From positions 372,001-436,000 of the forward strand of contig PGYU01000001.1 of the NCBI GenBank assembly GCA_002839825.1: a DNA stretch of 64,000 bases, read 5' to 3'. Shown piece after piece: positions 1 through 7,278 of this stretch. Position 1 is the stretch's first letter. Every line of letters starts with the position of its first letter. The notes beneath the pieces are model-generated. The model worked only from the letters and a program-made list of their open reading frames with translations. It made no database searches and was not told where the DNA came from. This DNA comes from Ignavibacteriae bacterium HGW-Ignavibacteriae-1. Its GTDB lineage: Bacteria; Bacteroidota; Ignavibacteria; Kapaibacteriales; UBA2268. Both the position numbers and the translations under genes were made by a program.

Positions 1-1
1 A

Positions 2-685
2 AATTTGTATGAAAATGCTATCAATTTGGCTGATAAACAGGCTGATTCTGTACGGGTGCTGTCTCTCGTGTATCGGGCATTTTCCAATTCTCTTTCGTCT
101 GATTTTTTAATAACTCAGTTTGGGCGCTATTATCGAGCAGAAAATCGGGAGATGGTATTAGATTCTTTGCAAAATATTGGCAGATTGAAACGCTATAATA
201 AATATAAAATTGAAATGTTGGCACAAGCTCGCCCAAGTACTTTATTCTTAACTGCTTACGACGGACGGCTCATTAATTTGGATGATTTGAACGGGAAGAT
301 TTTTATATTATCATTTTGGTCAACTTGGTGCGGACCTTGCCATGCAACTATTCCGGCTCTCGAAGAAATCAACGCATTTTATACCGAAGACGATGGCGTA
401 GAAGTTGCTCTCGTGAGCATTTGGGAAAAAACTAAAGATAAAAAAGAAGCTATCAATACTTATTTTAAAAATGATTTCCCGAACGTTCCACTTGTTTGGG
501 ACGAACTCGATGTAATTCCAATGAGTTTGGGAATTACCGGACTTCCGGTTACGTATATTTTCGATTCAAATGGAATATGCAGATTTACAATTACCGGATT
601 TTCGAGTGCCAAAGCATTTATTGATGAAGTAATTGACAAAACTAACTTTTTGATTCATTTAGAAGGACAAAATGGACAAAATTAG
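2..685 (+). CDS. TlpA/ResA-like thioredoxin-fold protein, 5' end cut by window
   Basis: The C-terminal half is a thioredoxin fold of the TlpA/ResA type. A WCGPC redox motif lies at DNA 326-340, followed about 85 residues later by the conserved cis-proline segment GLPVTYIF. Such proteins are normally exported and reduce disulfides or mature cytochrome c. The frame is open to the left edge and the first in-frame start is only a TTG at 5, so the real N terminus with any signal peptide is probably outside the window. The roughly 75 residues before the thioredoxin domain are helical and unassigned, as in Bacteroidota TlpA proteins with an N-terminal DUF4369-like part. The 3' end overlaps tag by 14 bp. 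Confidence 0.85.
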   Translation, partial: NLYENAINLADKQADSVRVLSLVYRAFSNSLSSDFLITQFGRYYRAENREMVLDSLQNIGRLKRYNKYKIEMLAQARPSTLFLTAYDGRLINLDDLNGKIFILSFWSTWCGPCHATIPALEEINAFYTEDDGVEVALVSIWEKTKDKKEAINTYFKNDFPNVPLVWDELDVIPMSLGITGLPVTYIFDSNGICRFTITGFSSAKAFIDEVIDKTNFLIHLEGQNGQN

Positions 686-1241
686 ATGCGAGTGGTGCGT
701 CAACTCAGAACTCGAAATGCAATATCACGATACTGAATGGGGAGTGCCACTACATGACGACAGAAAATTATTTGAATTTATGGTGCTGGATGCATTCCAA
801 GCCGGACTTAGTTGGAAAACTATTTTGAACAAACGCGAAAATTTCCGAGTTGCATTCGATTCATTCGACCCCGTAATAATTTCAGCTTATAAGCAAGACA
901 AAATTGAATCGCTAATGCAGGAAGTCGGAATAATTCGTAATAGGTCTAAAATTCAAACCACAGTTACAAATGCACAATTATTTCTGGAAATTCAATCAAA
1001 ATACGGCACATTCGATGCATTCATTTGGCAATTTACAGGTGGAAAAACGATTCAAAATTCTATCGAAAATATGTCCGATGTTAAAGCTACAAGCCCGGAA
1101 TCCGACGCAATGTCCAAAGAATTAAAACGTTTAGGATTCAAATTCGTCGGTAGTACAATATGTTATGCCTTCATGCAAGCCGCCGGAATGGTCAACGATC
1201 ACAAGAAAACTTGTTTCCGATACAATGAATTGAATCCTTAA
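672..1241 (+). CDS. tag: DNA-3-methyladenine glycosylase I (Tag)
   Basis: This base-excision repair enzyme removes 3-methyladenine from alkylated DNA. At 189 residues it has the usual family length. The zinc site of the E. coli enzyme (Cys4, His17, His175, Cys179) is present with a +2 shift as C6, H19, H177 and C181. The family segments RCEWC, YHDTEWGVP, LDAFQAGLSW and a GMVNDHKKTC-type end are all readable. The ATG lies inside the end of the thioredoxin-like gene (14 bp overlap), so translation is probably coupled to it, although the two functions are unrelated. Confidence 0.97.
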   Translation: MDKIRCEWCVNSELEMQYHDTEWGVPLHDDRKLFEFMVLDAFQAGLSWKTILNKRENFRVAFDSFDPVIISAYKQDKIESLMQEVGIIRNRSKIQTTVTNAQLFLEIQSKYGTFDAFIWQFTGGKTIQNSIENMSDVKATSPESDAMSKELKRLGFKFVGSTICYAFMQAAGMVNDHKKTCFRYNELNP

Positions 1242-1286
1242 ACATATCATTTATTCTTAATTCATCACAGTTTAACATTCAAATTA

Positions 1287-1294
1287 TATATTTG
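1287..1294 (+). promoter_or_regulatory. Possible -7 element for the alkaline phosphatase gene
   Basis: TATATTTG fits the Bacteroidota -7 consensus TAnnTTTG and lies 28 bp before the ATG at 1323. No good TTTG was found at the expected -33 distance, so this is a half-match only. Confidence 0.35.
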
Positions 1295-1322
1295 CTAAAA
1301 TTTCTCAATCAAAGGTCTAAAA

Positions 1323-2750
1323 ATGAAATCCAATAGATTTAAGTTTCTGTCGCTCACGCTTTTTGTGTTTGCGATTTTTCAATTTCAAGCCGCATCACAA
1401 GGCAATTACAAAGCACCTAAAAATGTCATCATAATGATTGCAGACGGTTGGTCAGAATCAAGTATTGATGCAGCTGAGTATTTCAATAATGGCGAAAAGG
1501 GCACATCTGTATATCGCGATTTCGATATTAAGTTGTTTATGTCAACTTATCCTGCCAAAATTTCAGATAAGGATATTCCCCAAAATTGGAGCGTCGGATA
1601 TAACTCCTATCTTACCTGGTCTGATTTCGAGCACCCTAAAAATGGTGCAACCGGTTCAGGCGCAGCAGGTACTGCTTTAGCAACGGGTGTAAAAACTTAT
1701 AATGGAGCCATTGGAATGGATTTGTCTAAGAATCCTTTGCCAAATATGACAGAAAAATTTAAATCTATAGGCCGCTCTGCCGGAGTGATTACATCAGTTT
1801 ATTTTTCCCATGCAACTCCTGCTACTTTTGTTGCGCATAATGTTCATAGGGATAATTATTCGGAAATCGCTCTTTCTATGCTACTCGATAGTAGGGTAGA
1901 TGTAATAATGGGTGCAGGGCATCCCTATTACGCCAAATCAGGAATGAAAGCTAAAGAAAGCGACTACAATTATAAGCTCGTTGGCGGTAAAGATGCCTGG
2001 AATGATTTGAAAGCAGGCAAAACAACATTCACGACTTCATCACTTTCCGGTAATAGCTCAGTCCAAGATATTGACGGCGACGGAAAAGCTGACGAATGGA
2101 CTTTAATCGAATCTCGTGAACAGTTCCAAAAATTAATGTCGGGGGAGACTCCTAAACGAGTTGTCGGTGTGCCAAAGGTTTTGGAAACATTACAATTAAA
2201 TAGGACAGAGGAGAATTACACTAAAGCGTTTGAAATTCCATTAAATAATGATGTTCCTACACTTGTGGAAATGACAAAAGCCGCGATAAACGTATTGGAT
2301 AATAACGAAAAGGGATTCTTCTTAATGATTGAGGGCGGAGCAGTTGATTGGGCTAATCACGCAAATAACCCTCCACGTATGATTGAAGAGATGACTGATT
2401 TCAATTTATCGGTTAAAGCGGTTGTGGATTGGGTAGAAAGCAACAGCTCATGGGACGAAACATTAGTAATCGTAACCGGAGACCATGATTGTGGCTATAT
2501 CACCGGACCTATAGAAAACAACAACAACCCAAACACAAACCCAATCATCAATAACGGCAAAGGCAATATGCCCGGCTTGAGATATAATCATACAAACCAC
2601 ACGAATATTTTGATTCCATTTTTCGCAAAAGGCGCCGGCAGCGACATGTACAATCGTTTAGCAAACAATTCGGACATGATTCGCGGACGATATATAGATT
2701 TGACCGATGTTCCCAATGCAATCTTCATGCTATTGGAAGTCGGGAAGTAG
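1323..2750 (+). CDS. Secreted alkaline phosphatase, PhoA superfamily
   Basis: This is a metal-dependent phosphomonoesterase with an N-terminal signal peptide (about residues 1-26, ending near QAASQ), so it acts in the periplasm or outside the cell. The nucleophile is S112 in the TGSGAAGTALATGVKTYNG segment. R176 matches E. coli Arg166, D342 and H346 match the Asp327/His331 zinc ligands, and D387-H388 match Asp369/His370. The E. coli D153/K328 pair is replaced by H163 and W343, as known for the Vibrio and TAB5 enzymes. The residue before the nucleophile, normally Asp, is Gly111. A calcium-loop-like DIDGDGKADEW lies at 249-259. No Pho regulon genes are adjacent. Confidence 0.95.
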   Translation: MKSNRFKFLSLTLFVFAIFQFQAASQGNYKAPKNVIIMIADGWSESSIDAAEYFNNGEKGTSVYRDFDIKLFMSTYPAKISDKDIPQNWSVGYNSYLTWSDFEHPKNGATGSGAAGTALATGVKTYNGAIGMDLSKNPLPNMTEKFKSIGRSAGVITSVYFSHATPATFVAHNVHRDNYSEIALSMLLDSRVDVIMGAGHPYYAKSGMKAKESDYNYKLVGGKDAWNDLKAGKTTFTTSSLSGNSSVQDIDGDGKADEWTLIESREQFQKLMSGETPKRVVGVPKVLETLQLNRTEENYTKAFEIPLNNDVPTLVEMTKAAINVLDNNEKGFFLMIEGGAVDWANHANNPPRMIEEMTDFNLSVKAVVDWVESNSSWDETLVIVTGDHDCGYITGPIENNNNPNTNPIINNGKGNMPGLRYNHTNHTNILIPFFAKGAGSDMYNRLANNSDMIRGRYIDLTDVPNAIFMLLEVGK

Positions 2751-2760
2751 GAAGAAACGA

Positions 2761-2800
2761 AAAAACCCCCTTAATCCCCATTTGCCAAAGGGGGAAAGCG
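2761..2800 (+). repeat. C-rich hairpin repeat, copy 1
   Basis: The order is an ACCCCCTTAATCCCC block, a short T-rich link, then GGGGGAAAG. It aligns with the reverse complement of the element at 2860-2900 over about 35 bp with few differences, so the two copies face each other. Confidence 0.6.
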
Positions 2801-2859
2801 AGCTTGCGAGCAGGGGGATTTGTATCTTTAATCCTAAAATTAATTGACACCCGATTGTC

Positions 2860-2900
2860 TTTTTCCCCCTCTATCAAGAGGGGGTTAGGGGGTGTGTTGT
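2860..2900 (-). repeat. C-rich hairpin repeat, copy 2 (inverted)
   Basis: On the minus strand it reads ACCCCCTAACCCCCTCTTG then an AGAGGGGGAAAAA end, matching copy 1. Inside it, 2865-2871 (ccccctc) and 2878-2884 (gaggggg) form a perfect 7-bp stem with a 6-base loop. Confidence 0.6.
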
Positions 2901-2934
2901 CAATTTATATTAGGGCGATTTAATACAATTTAAC

Positions 2935-2970
2935 CGCAAAGTTCGCAAAGAATCCGCAAAGAACACAAAG
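2935..2970. repeat. Four cgcaaag-type tandem units
   Basis: Heptamers cgcaaag occur at 2935-2941, 2944-2950 and 2955-2961, and a variant cacaaag at 2964-2970, spaced by 2-4 bases. This is too short and irregular for a CRISPR array. Confidence 0.6.
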
Positions 2971-2978
2971 AGTTTATA

Positions 2979-2999
2979 GGACAGAACGCTGTTCTGTCC
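2979..2999. repeat. Perfect palindrome, 9-bp arms
   Basis: ggacagaac (2979-2987) and gttctgtcc (2991-2999) are exact reverse complements around gct. No T-tract follows, so it is more likely a repeat element than a terminator. Confidence 0.65.
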
Positions 3000-3040
3000 C
3001 TACAATATTTGGGTATGTGTGATGTGATTTTAAATCCTAA

Positions 3041-3060
3041 CCCACGAATAAATTCGTGGG
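3041..3060. repeat. Perfect palindrome, 9-bp arms
   Basis: cccacgaat (3041-3049) and attcgtggg (3052-3060) are exact reverse complements with a 2-base centre. Confidence 0.65.
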
Positions 3061-3081
3061 TGAAGTTTGTAAGCCCTTTCC

Positions 3082-3110
3082 GTCCTGTCAGTTGTTGCAA
3101 CTGACAGGAC
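3082..3110. repeat. Perfect palindrome, 13-bp arms
   Basis: gtcctgtcagttg (3082-3094) and its exact reverse complement (3098-3110) flank a 3-base loop, 9 bp past the end of the minus-strand rseC gene. It is the strongest hairpin in the patch and could stop rnf operon transcription, but it lacks a T-run. Confidence 0.65.
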
Positions 3111-3118
3111 ATAATTCC

Positions 3119-3532
3119 CTACTCACTCTCCACAATCTGTGGTATTTGTGATTGCTGTTTTGATAGAAGTCCGGTGAAAAAGACTATCAAATAATGGACG
3201 CCGAGCACTGCTAATGCTAAGCCGAATGAATAGAGCTCCGATAAACCGAGCGCATATATCCCTACATAAATCGCAATTGTCAGCAATATCATTGGCACTA
3301 CATAAAGCACCATCGTTGCCGCAACAAGCGTTTTGCCGCGAATTGAAATCGTGACGCTATCTCCGACTTTTGTATCGGCTTTGGTTCTGGCAGTGAGTAT
3401 GTTGTCGCCTTTTTCGTTTATGCCACAGAAGACACTGCTACATTCGCCGCATTTCTCCTTCGTATGTAACCTGACTTGGGCTACGCCGTTTTCTATTGAG
3501 AGAACCGTACCGGTTTCGAGTAACTCTTCCAT
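3119..3532 (-). CDS. rseC: RseC/SoxR-reducing-system family membrane protein
   Basis: The 137 residues match the RseC family in layout. A small N-terminal beta domain holds a cysteine cluster (KCGECSSVFCG, about residues 27-37), followed by two membrane helices (about 70-92 and 95-118) and a short hydrophilic tail. In E. coli, RseC works with the Rsx/Rnf complex that keeps SoxR reduced. Here it is the last gene of the rnf operon, 1 bp after rnfB, which supports a job tied to this complex. What it reduces in this organism is not known. Confidence 0.88.
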   Translation of the reverse strand: MEELLETGTVLSIENGVAQVRLHTKEKCGECSSVFCGINEKGDNILTARTKADTKVGDSVTISIRGKTLVAATMVLYVVPMILLTIAIYVGIYALGLSELYSFGLALAVLGVHYLIVFFTGLLSKQQSQIPQIVESE

Positions 3533-3533
3533 T

Positions 3534-4370
3534 TTAATTTTTCTTCATTTTGATTCCAAGGTCTAACTCAAGGTCAATCTTTTGGATTGCACCGGTTTTA
3601 CACTTTTCGAATGGAATTTTTGTGTCGTCGAGCAATGAATAATTAATCACCCCAACGTTGTTTATTATTTCAATGCCACCGTCAGATTTGCGAGCACAGA
3701 TACCACAAGCTATACAAGCGACGTTGCAAACTTCTTTGGCTGTGCGCGGGTCATCTTGATTTTTGCAAAATACGAAAACTGTTTGGTCAATCGGGTGCAT
3801 TTCAATTATATCTCTTGGGCACGATTTGACGCAAATCCCGCAACTTGTACACAAATCCGGCACTACTTCGGGGATTCCGTTTTCGTTCATTACGAGTGCA
3901 TCGAATGGGCAAGCATCTACACAATCTCCGGCACCGAGGCAACCGTAAAGGCATTGCTTTTCGCCACCTGAAACGATTTCCATAGCCGAGCAGCTCAATG
4001 GACCGTAGTAATCCACCATTTTGTTGACAGCTTCGCTATTTCCACCTTTGCAAAGGATTCTCGGGATTGTCTTTATTTCCGAATCTGCGGCTTCGACGCC
4101 CATTATCATTGCAATTTCTTTGGCAGTATCAGAGCCGCCAACAGGACAACCCGTTACGGAAGCTGTGCCTTCTGCTACATTTACTGCGAAATCATAACAC
4201 CCAGCTTTGCCGCAAGCACCACAATTGACGCCCGGCAACGCTTCATTTATTTTAACTACAAATGGATTGTCTTCTACTGCTAATTTTTTGTCGGCGATAG
4301 CTAAGCCAGCCGCAAAAAATAATCCCAAACCACCCATAGTTGCAATTGCTAATATTAAAGTCGGTTCCAT
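3534..4370 (-). CDS. rnfB: Rnf complex iron-sulfur subunit RnfB
   Basis: RnfB is the likely ferredoxin-facing subunit of the Rnf ferredoxin:NAD oxidoreductase. It has an N-terminal membrane anchor (about 3-27). A 4Fe-4S domain follows with C50, C53, C58 and C75. Next comes a ferredoxin-like part with two Cys groups (C140, C144, C150, C154 and C174, C177, C180, C184). A last Cys-rich stretch lies at 202-225 (C202, C215, C219, C222, C225). The many cysteines suggest several clusters, as in RnfB proteins of anaerobes and Bacteroidota. It follows apbE directly (stop and start adjacent) and is followed by rseC. Confidence 0.95.
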   Translation of the reverse strand: MEPTLILAIATMGGLGLFFAAGLAIADKKLAVEDNPFVVKINEALPGVNCGACGKAGCYDFAVNVAEGTASVTGCPVGGSDTAKEIAMIMGVEAADSEIKTIPRILCKGGNSEAVNKMVDYYGPLSCSAMEIVSGGEKQCLYGCLGAGDCVDACPFDALVMNENGIPEVVPDLCTSCGICVKSCPRDIIEMHPIDQTVFVFCKNQDDPRTAKEVCNVACIACGICARKSDGGIEIINNVGVINYSLLDDTKIPFEKCKTGAIQKIDLELDLGIKMKKN

Positions 4371-5351
4371 TTAATTACTCCTAAAATATTTATCAAATCC
4401 TGATGACATGAATGTTGTTCCGGCTGAATCAATTATCATTCCCTCGATTTCGGGGATAGATTCGATTATTTCCATGCCTTTTTTCGCACCCATGACAAAA
4501 ACTCCGGTAGCTAACGCGTCAGCATCAGTCATATCGCTGGCGATAATTGTGACGCTCATACATTCGTCAGCGGGATAACCGTTTACCGGATTGATTATAT
4601 GATTATATCGTTTATTATCTTTTTTGAAAAAACGTTCGTAATCGCCTGAAGTTGCCGAACCGATTTGGTTCAGATTTAGCACTCCAAGCAATTCATTTTG
4701 GATTCTCGGATGTTGAATCCCGACAGTCCAGTTATCTCCTTTAGCAATGACTTCACCGCCAAAGTTAATCAAAAAGTTGCTGATACCATGTGATTCCATA
4801 ATATGGTATAACCTGTAAACTGCGTACCCTTTGGCTATGCCGCCAAAATTCAACTTGATATGCGACTTCTTTTTGATTACATTACTATCCAATAGCTCGA
4901 CATGCTTCCAACCAACTTCATTCAAAACACTGTCAATTTCATGTTGAGAGGGTAGGTGAGGGCTGCCATTTTCAAACCCCAGCAAATCTATTAAATTACC
5001 AACGGCAGGGTCGAACCCACCTAGAGTTAGTTTATGAACTTTCTCACATCGCTCTAGCAATATGTATGTTTCATCATCAACTTTGATAATTTCATCATTG
5101 ACTGAATTGAGCCAAGCCATGTAATTATCATTTTTATATGTAGAAAATTTCTGATCAATTCGTTGGGCTTCTTCAATTGCTAAATTTGTAATTACAGTTG
5201 CCGAATCTTCGTCGAAATCGAGAACTTTGATTTCTAACGAAGTACCCATACAAATTGTTGACCTGACAAAAGGTTCTTTTCCAACATCATTTGATTTATC
5301 GCATGAAGTCGAAAATAGAACAATCAATATTATGATTGAAATTTTCTTCAT
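4371..5351 (-). CDS. apbE: FAD:protein FMN transferase ApbE, lipoprotein
   Basis: ApbE attaches FMN covalently to threonine in RnfG and RnfD. A lipoprotein signal ends at C17 (FSTSC), placing the enzyme on the outer face of the inner membrane where the targets are exposed. Family segments are readable: KLNFGGIAKGYA, the NHIINPVNGYPAD block (HIINP-type motif) and TDADALATGVFVMG near the end. The length of 326 residues is typical. It lies inside the rnf operon between rnfA and rnfB, 2 bp after rnfA. Both flavinylation targets are in the same operon, so function and location agree. Confidence 0.95.
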   Translation of the reverse strand: MKKISIIILIVLFSTSCDKSNDVGKEPFVRSTICMGTSLEIKVLDFDEDSATVITNLAIEEAQRIDQKFSTYKNDNYMAWLNSVNDEIIKVDDETYILLERCEKVHKLTLGGFDPAVGNLIDLLGFENGSPHLPSQHEIDSVLNEVGWKHVELLDSNVIKKKSHIKLNFGGIAKGYAVYRLYHIMESHGISNFLINFGGEVIAKGDNWTVGIQHPRIQNELLGVLNLNQIGSATSGDYERFFKKDNKRYNHIINPVNGYPADECMSVTIIASDMTDADALATGVFVMGAKKGMEIIESIPEIEGMIIDSAGTTFMSSGFDKYFRSN

Positions 5352-5353
5352 AA

Positions 5354-5932
5354 TTATACTGAAATCATTCCTGCAAATCCCATAAAGGCAAGTGCTAAAA
5401 TACCTGCAATAATCATAGTTATCGGTGCACCGCGAAATGCTTTTGGCACATCTGCCAACTCGATTTCCTCACGGATGCCCGCCATAATTGAAATTGCCAT
5501 CGTAAAGCCAACACCTGCGCCAATACCGTAGAATATACCTTCGATAAAACTATATTCTTTCAATACTATGAACAATGCCAAACCCAATATAGCACAATTT
5601 GTTGTTATTAGTGGCAGAAAGATTCCCAATGCTCTGTAAAGTGGTTGGCTTACCTTTTTGACAAACATCTCCACAAATTGCACAAGCGAAGCAATTACAA
5701 GGATAAATGACACATATTGCAGGAATTCCAAATTATATGGTACCAATATCAAATTGTAAATTAACCAAGTAACAATTGCTGTTATTACCATGACGAATGT
5801 AGTTGCCATTCCCATCGAAAATGCAGACGATAATTTGCTTGATACACCAACAAATGGACAAATACCAAGAAAATATGCAAGAACAAAGTTATTGACTATT
5901 GCTGATGATAAGAATATTAAGATTATTTCCAT
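5354..5932 (-). CDS. rnfA: Rnf complex membrane subunit RnfA
   Basis: This 192-residue protein has six predicted membrane helices and the RnfA/NqrE signatures, such as NNFVLAYFLGICPFVGVS near the N terminus and TTNCAILGLALF in the middle. RnfA and RnfE form the antiparallel membrane core that moves ions and holds an intramembrane Fe-S site; a Cys is present in each of the two segments quoted. It lies 12 bp after rnfE in the same direction. Confidence 0.96.
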   Translation of the reverse strand: MEIILIFLSSAIVNNFVLAYFLGICPFVGVSSKLSSAFSMGMATTFVMVITAIVTWLIYNLILVPYNLEFLQYVSFILVIASLVQFVEMFVKKVSQPLYRALGIFLPLITTNCAILGLALFIVLKEYSFIEGIFYGIGAGVGFTMAISIMAGIREEIELADVPKAFRGAPITMIIAGILALAFMGFAGMISV

Positions 5933-5944
5933 TTTTGTATCCTG

Positions 5945-6715
5945 TTATTGTTGGTTATCATTATCTATAGGCTTGTCGTCGCTTTTCTCTTTAGCTTTCA
6001 TTTTCGCTTCGAGAGCCGCCTTTTCTTGAGCCAGAACTTCAGTTCTATGTGTTGCCAATCTTTGAGATTTGCTTGATAAGTATGTATCAATAATTTCTTT
6101 GTGAGTTTTTTCTTTTTTGTGCATTGCATAGTAATTGGAAAAACCTAACATAAATCCTAATGTTATAAATGCTCCGGCAGGTAATATCATGACTAACCAA
6201 GGTTCGAACATGTCGGGTAAAACTTGAAATCCGAGTAATGTACGAGCGCTCAAAATTTCCCTTATTCCACCCAACACAAAAAGTACGATTAAGAAGCCTG
6301 TTCCCATTCCGAGTGAATCTATCAAAGATCTACCCGGAGTATTTTTAGACGAAAAGGCTTCTTGACGACCCAAAATCAAGCAATTCACAACGATTAAGGG
6401 AATATATGGTCCCAATGATTTACTTAATTCCGGGAATTGCGCCTTCATGACTAAGTCAACAATTGTAACAAATGTTGCAATGATGACGATAAAAGATGCG
6501 ATTCTGACTTGGTTTGGTATCAATTTTCTAATTAATGAAATTATAAGGCTCGAAAAAACCAAGACGAAAGTTGTTGCCAAAGCCATCGCAATACCGTTGA
6601 CTGCCGATACTGTTACAGCAAGAGTCGGGCATAATCCCAATGCTTGTTTTAGTACCGGATTTTGGTCCCAAACACCTTTCATGAATTCTTTTGATAATGT
6701 AAGTTCTTTTGTCAT
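5945..6715 (-). CDS. rnfE: Rnf complex membrane subunit RnfE with charged C-terminal extension
   Basis: RnfE/NqrD-type subunit with six membrane helices. The segments PVLKQALGLCPTLAVT and IPLIVVNCLILGRQEAF each carry one of the conserved cysteines. The N-terminal 200 residues are ordinary. After the last helix comes a tail of roughly 55 residues, rich in Lys, Glu, Asp and Ala (from about HKKEKTHKEI to DNDNQQ) and probably a charged helix. Typical RnfE proteins end soon after the last helix. The start overlaps the end of rnfG by 4 bp. Confidence 0.95.
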   Translation of the reverse strand: MTKELTLSKEFMKGVWDQNPVLKQALGLCPTLAVTVSAVNGIAMALATTFVLVFSSLIISLIRKLIPNQVRIASFIVIIATFVTIVDLVMKAQFPELSKSLGPYIPLIVVNCLILGRQEAFSSKNTPGRSLIDSLGMGTGFLIVLFVLGGIREILSARTLLGFQVLPDMFEPWLVMILPAGAFITLGFMLGFSNYYAMHKKEKTHKEIIDTYLSSKSQRLATHRTEVLAQEKAALEAKMKAKEKSDDKPIDNDNQQ

Positions 6716-7278
6716 GATTTCGCTCCCGATTTTTTGTATTTACGTAATGATTCAAGCCCATCATTCATAATTTTAACCACTGCCACAGATGAAATTGTAG
6801 CGCCGGTGATAGATTGGATTTGGTTATCCTTGCTTGGTGGTGCACCTTTGACTGATTCGATGTTGGGATTGCAGTTCAAATCTATAAATTGCTTAGTAAA
6901 TGGTTCTTCCGTTATTTTCGTACCAAGCCCCGGAGTTTCGACTTGTTCCAAAACTTCGATAGCTAAAATTTTTGTGATTTCAGGGTCAATACCTATCATG
7001 ATTCTGACTTTACCTTGGAAACCATTACCCTCGTAAGGAAGTGCGTAACCAATCATATTGCCTTGCTCATCGGCAACGGTATATAATTCAAATGGTGCGT
7101 CTTCGATTTTATCGTAAGATTTAGCATCTTTTTGAACCAAGAAAATCGCTTTTTCTGTGTCACGTTTTCTGTGTTCGGCTATTTTCGGTTCAGCCCAGTT
7201 GCTGATTTCCGATAATGATGCACCGGAAATAATCCCAACTATAGCAAGAGTGAGCAGCATTTTTACTACTGTGTTCAT
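6712..7278 (-). CDS. rnfG: Rnf complex FMN-carrying subunit RnfG
   Basis: RnfG is anchored by an N-terminal helix (about 5-25) and carries a periplasmic FMN-binding domain. The flavinylation motif is S156-I-T-G-A-T161, where T161 should take FMN from ApbE. The length of 188 residues is normal. It overlaps rnfD and rnfE by 4 bp each, which implies translational coupling through the membrane subunits. Confidence 0.95.
   Translation of the reverse strand: MNTVVKMLLTLAIVGIISGASLSEISNWAEPKIAEHRKRDTEKAIFLVQKDAKSYDKIEDAPFELYTVADEQGNMIGYALPYEGNGFQGKVRIMIGIDPEITKILAIEVLEQVETPGLGTKITEEPFTKQFIDLNCNPNIESVKGAPPSKDNQIQSITGATISSVAVVKIMNDGLESLRKYKKSGAKS

Larger units (their letters stand above)
2751..3118. 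repeat. Gene-free 368-bp patch of palindromic and tandem repeats
   Basis: This stretch separates the convergent phosphatase and rseC genes and holds no credible gene. In order it contains: two inverted copies of a C-rich hairpin element (2761-2800 and 2860-2900); four short tandem units of the type cgcaaag (2935-2970); and three palindromes at 2979-2999, 3041-3060 and 3082-3110. The arrangement looks like clustered REP-like or MITE-like intergenic repeats. Some hairpins could also act in transcription termination, but none has a clear T-tract. Confidence 0.75.

Noticed and set aside
2935-2970. Possible CRISPR array from the cgcaaag units
   Set aside because: Only four short heptamers with 2-4 base gaps, no 20-plus base repeats or unique spacers, and no cas genes.
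2930-3112. 60-residue minus-strand reading frame in the repeat patch
   Set aside because: It is made of the palindromes and tandem units, has no ribosome site and no recognisable protein features.
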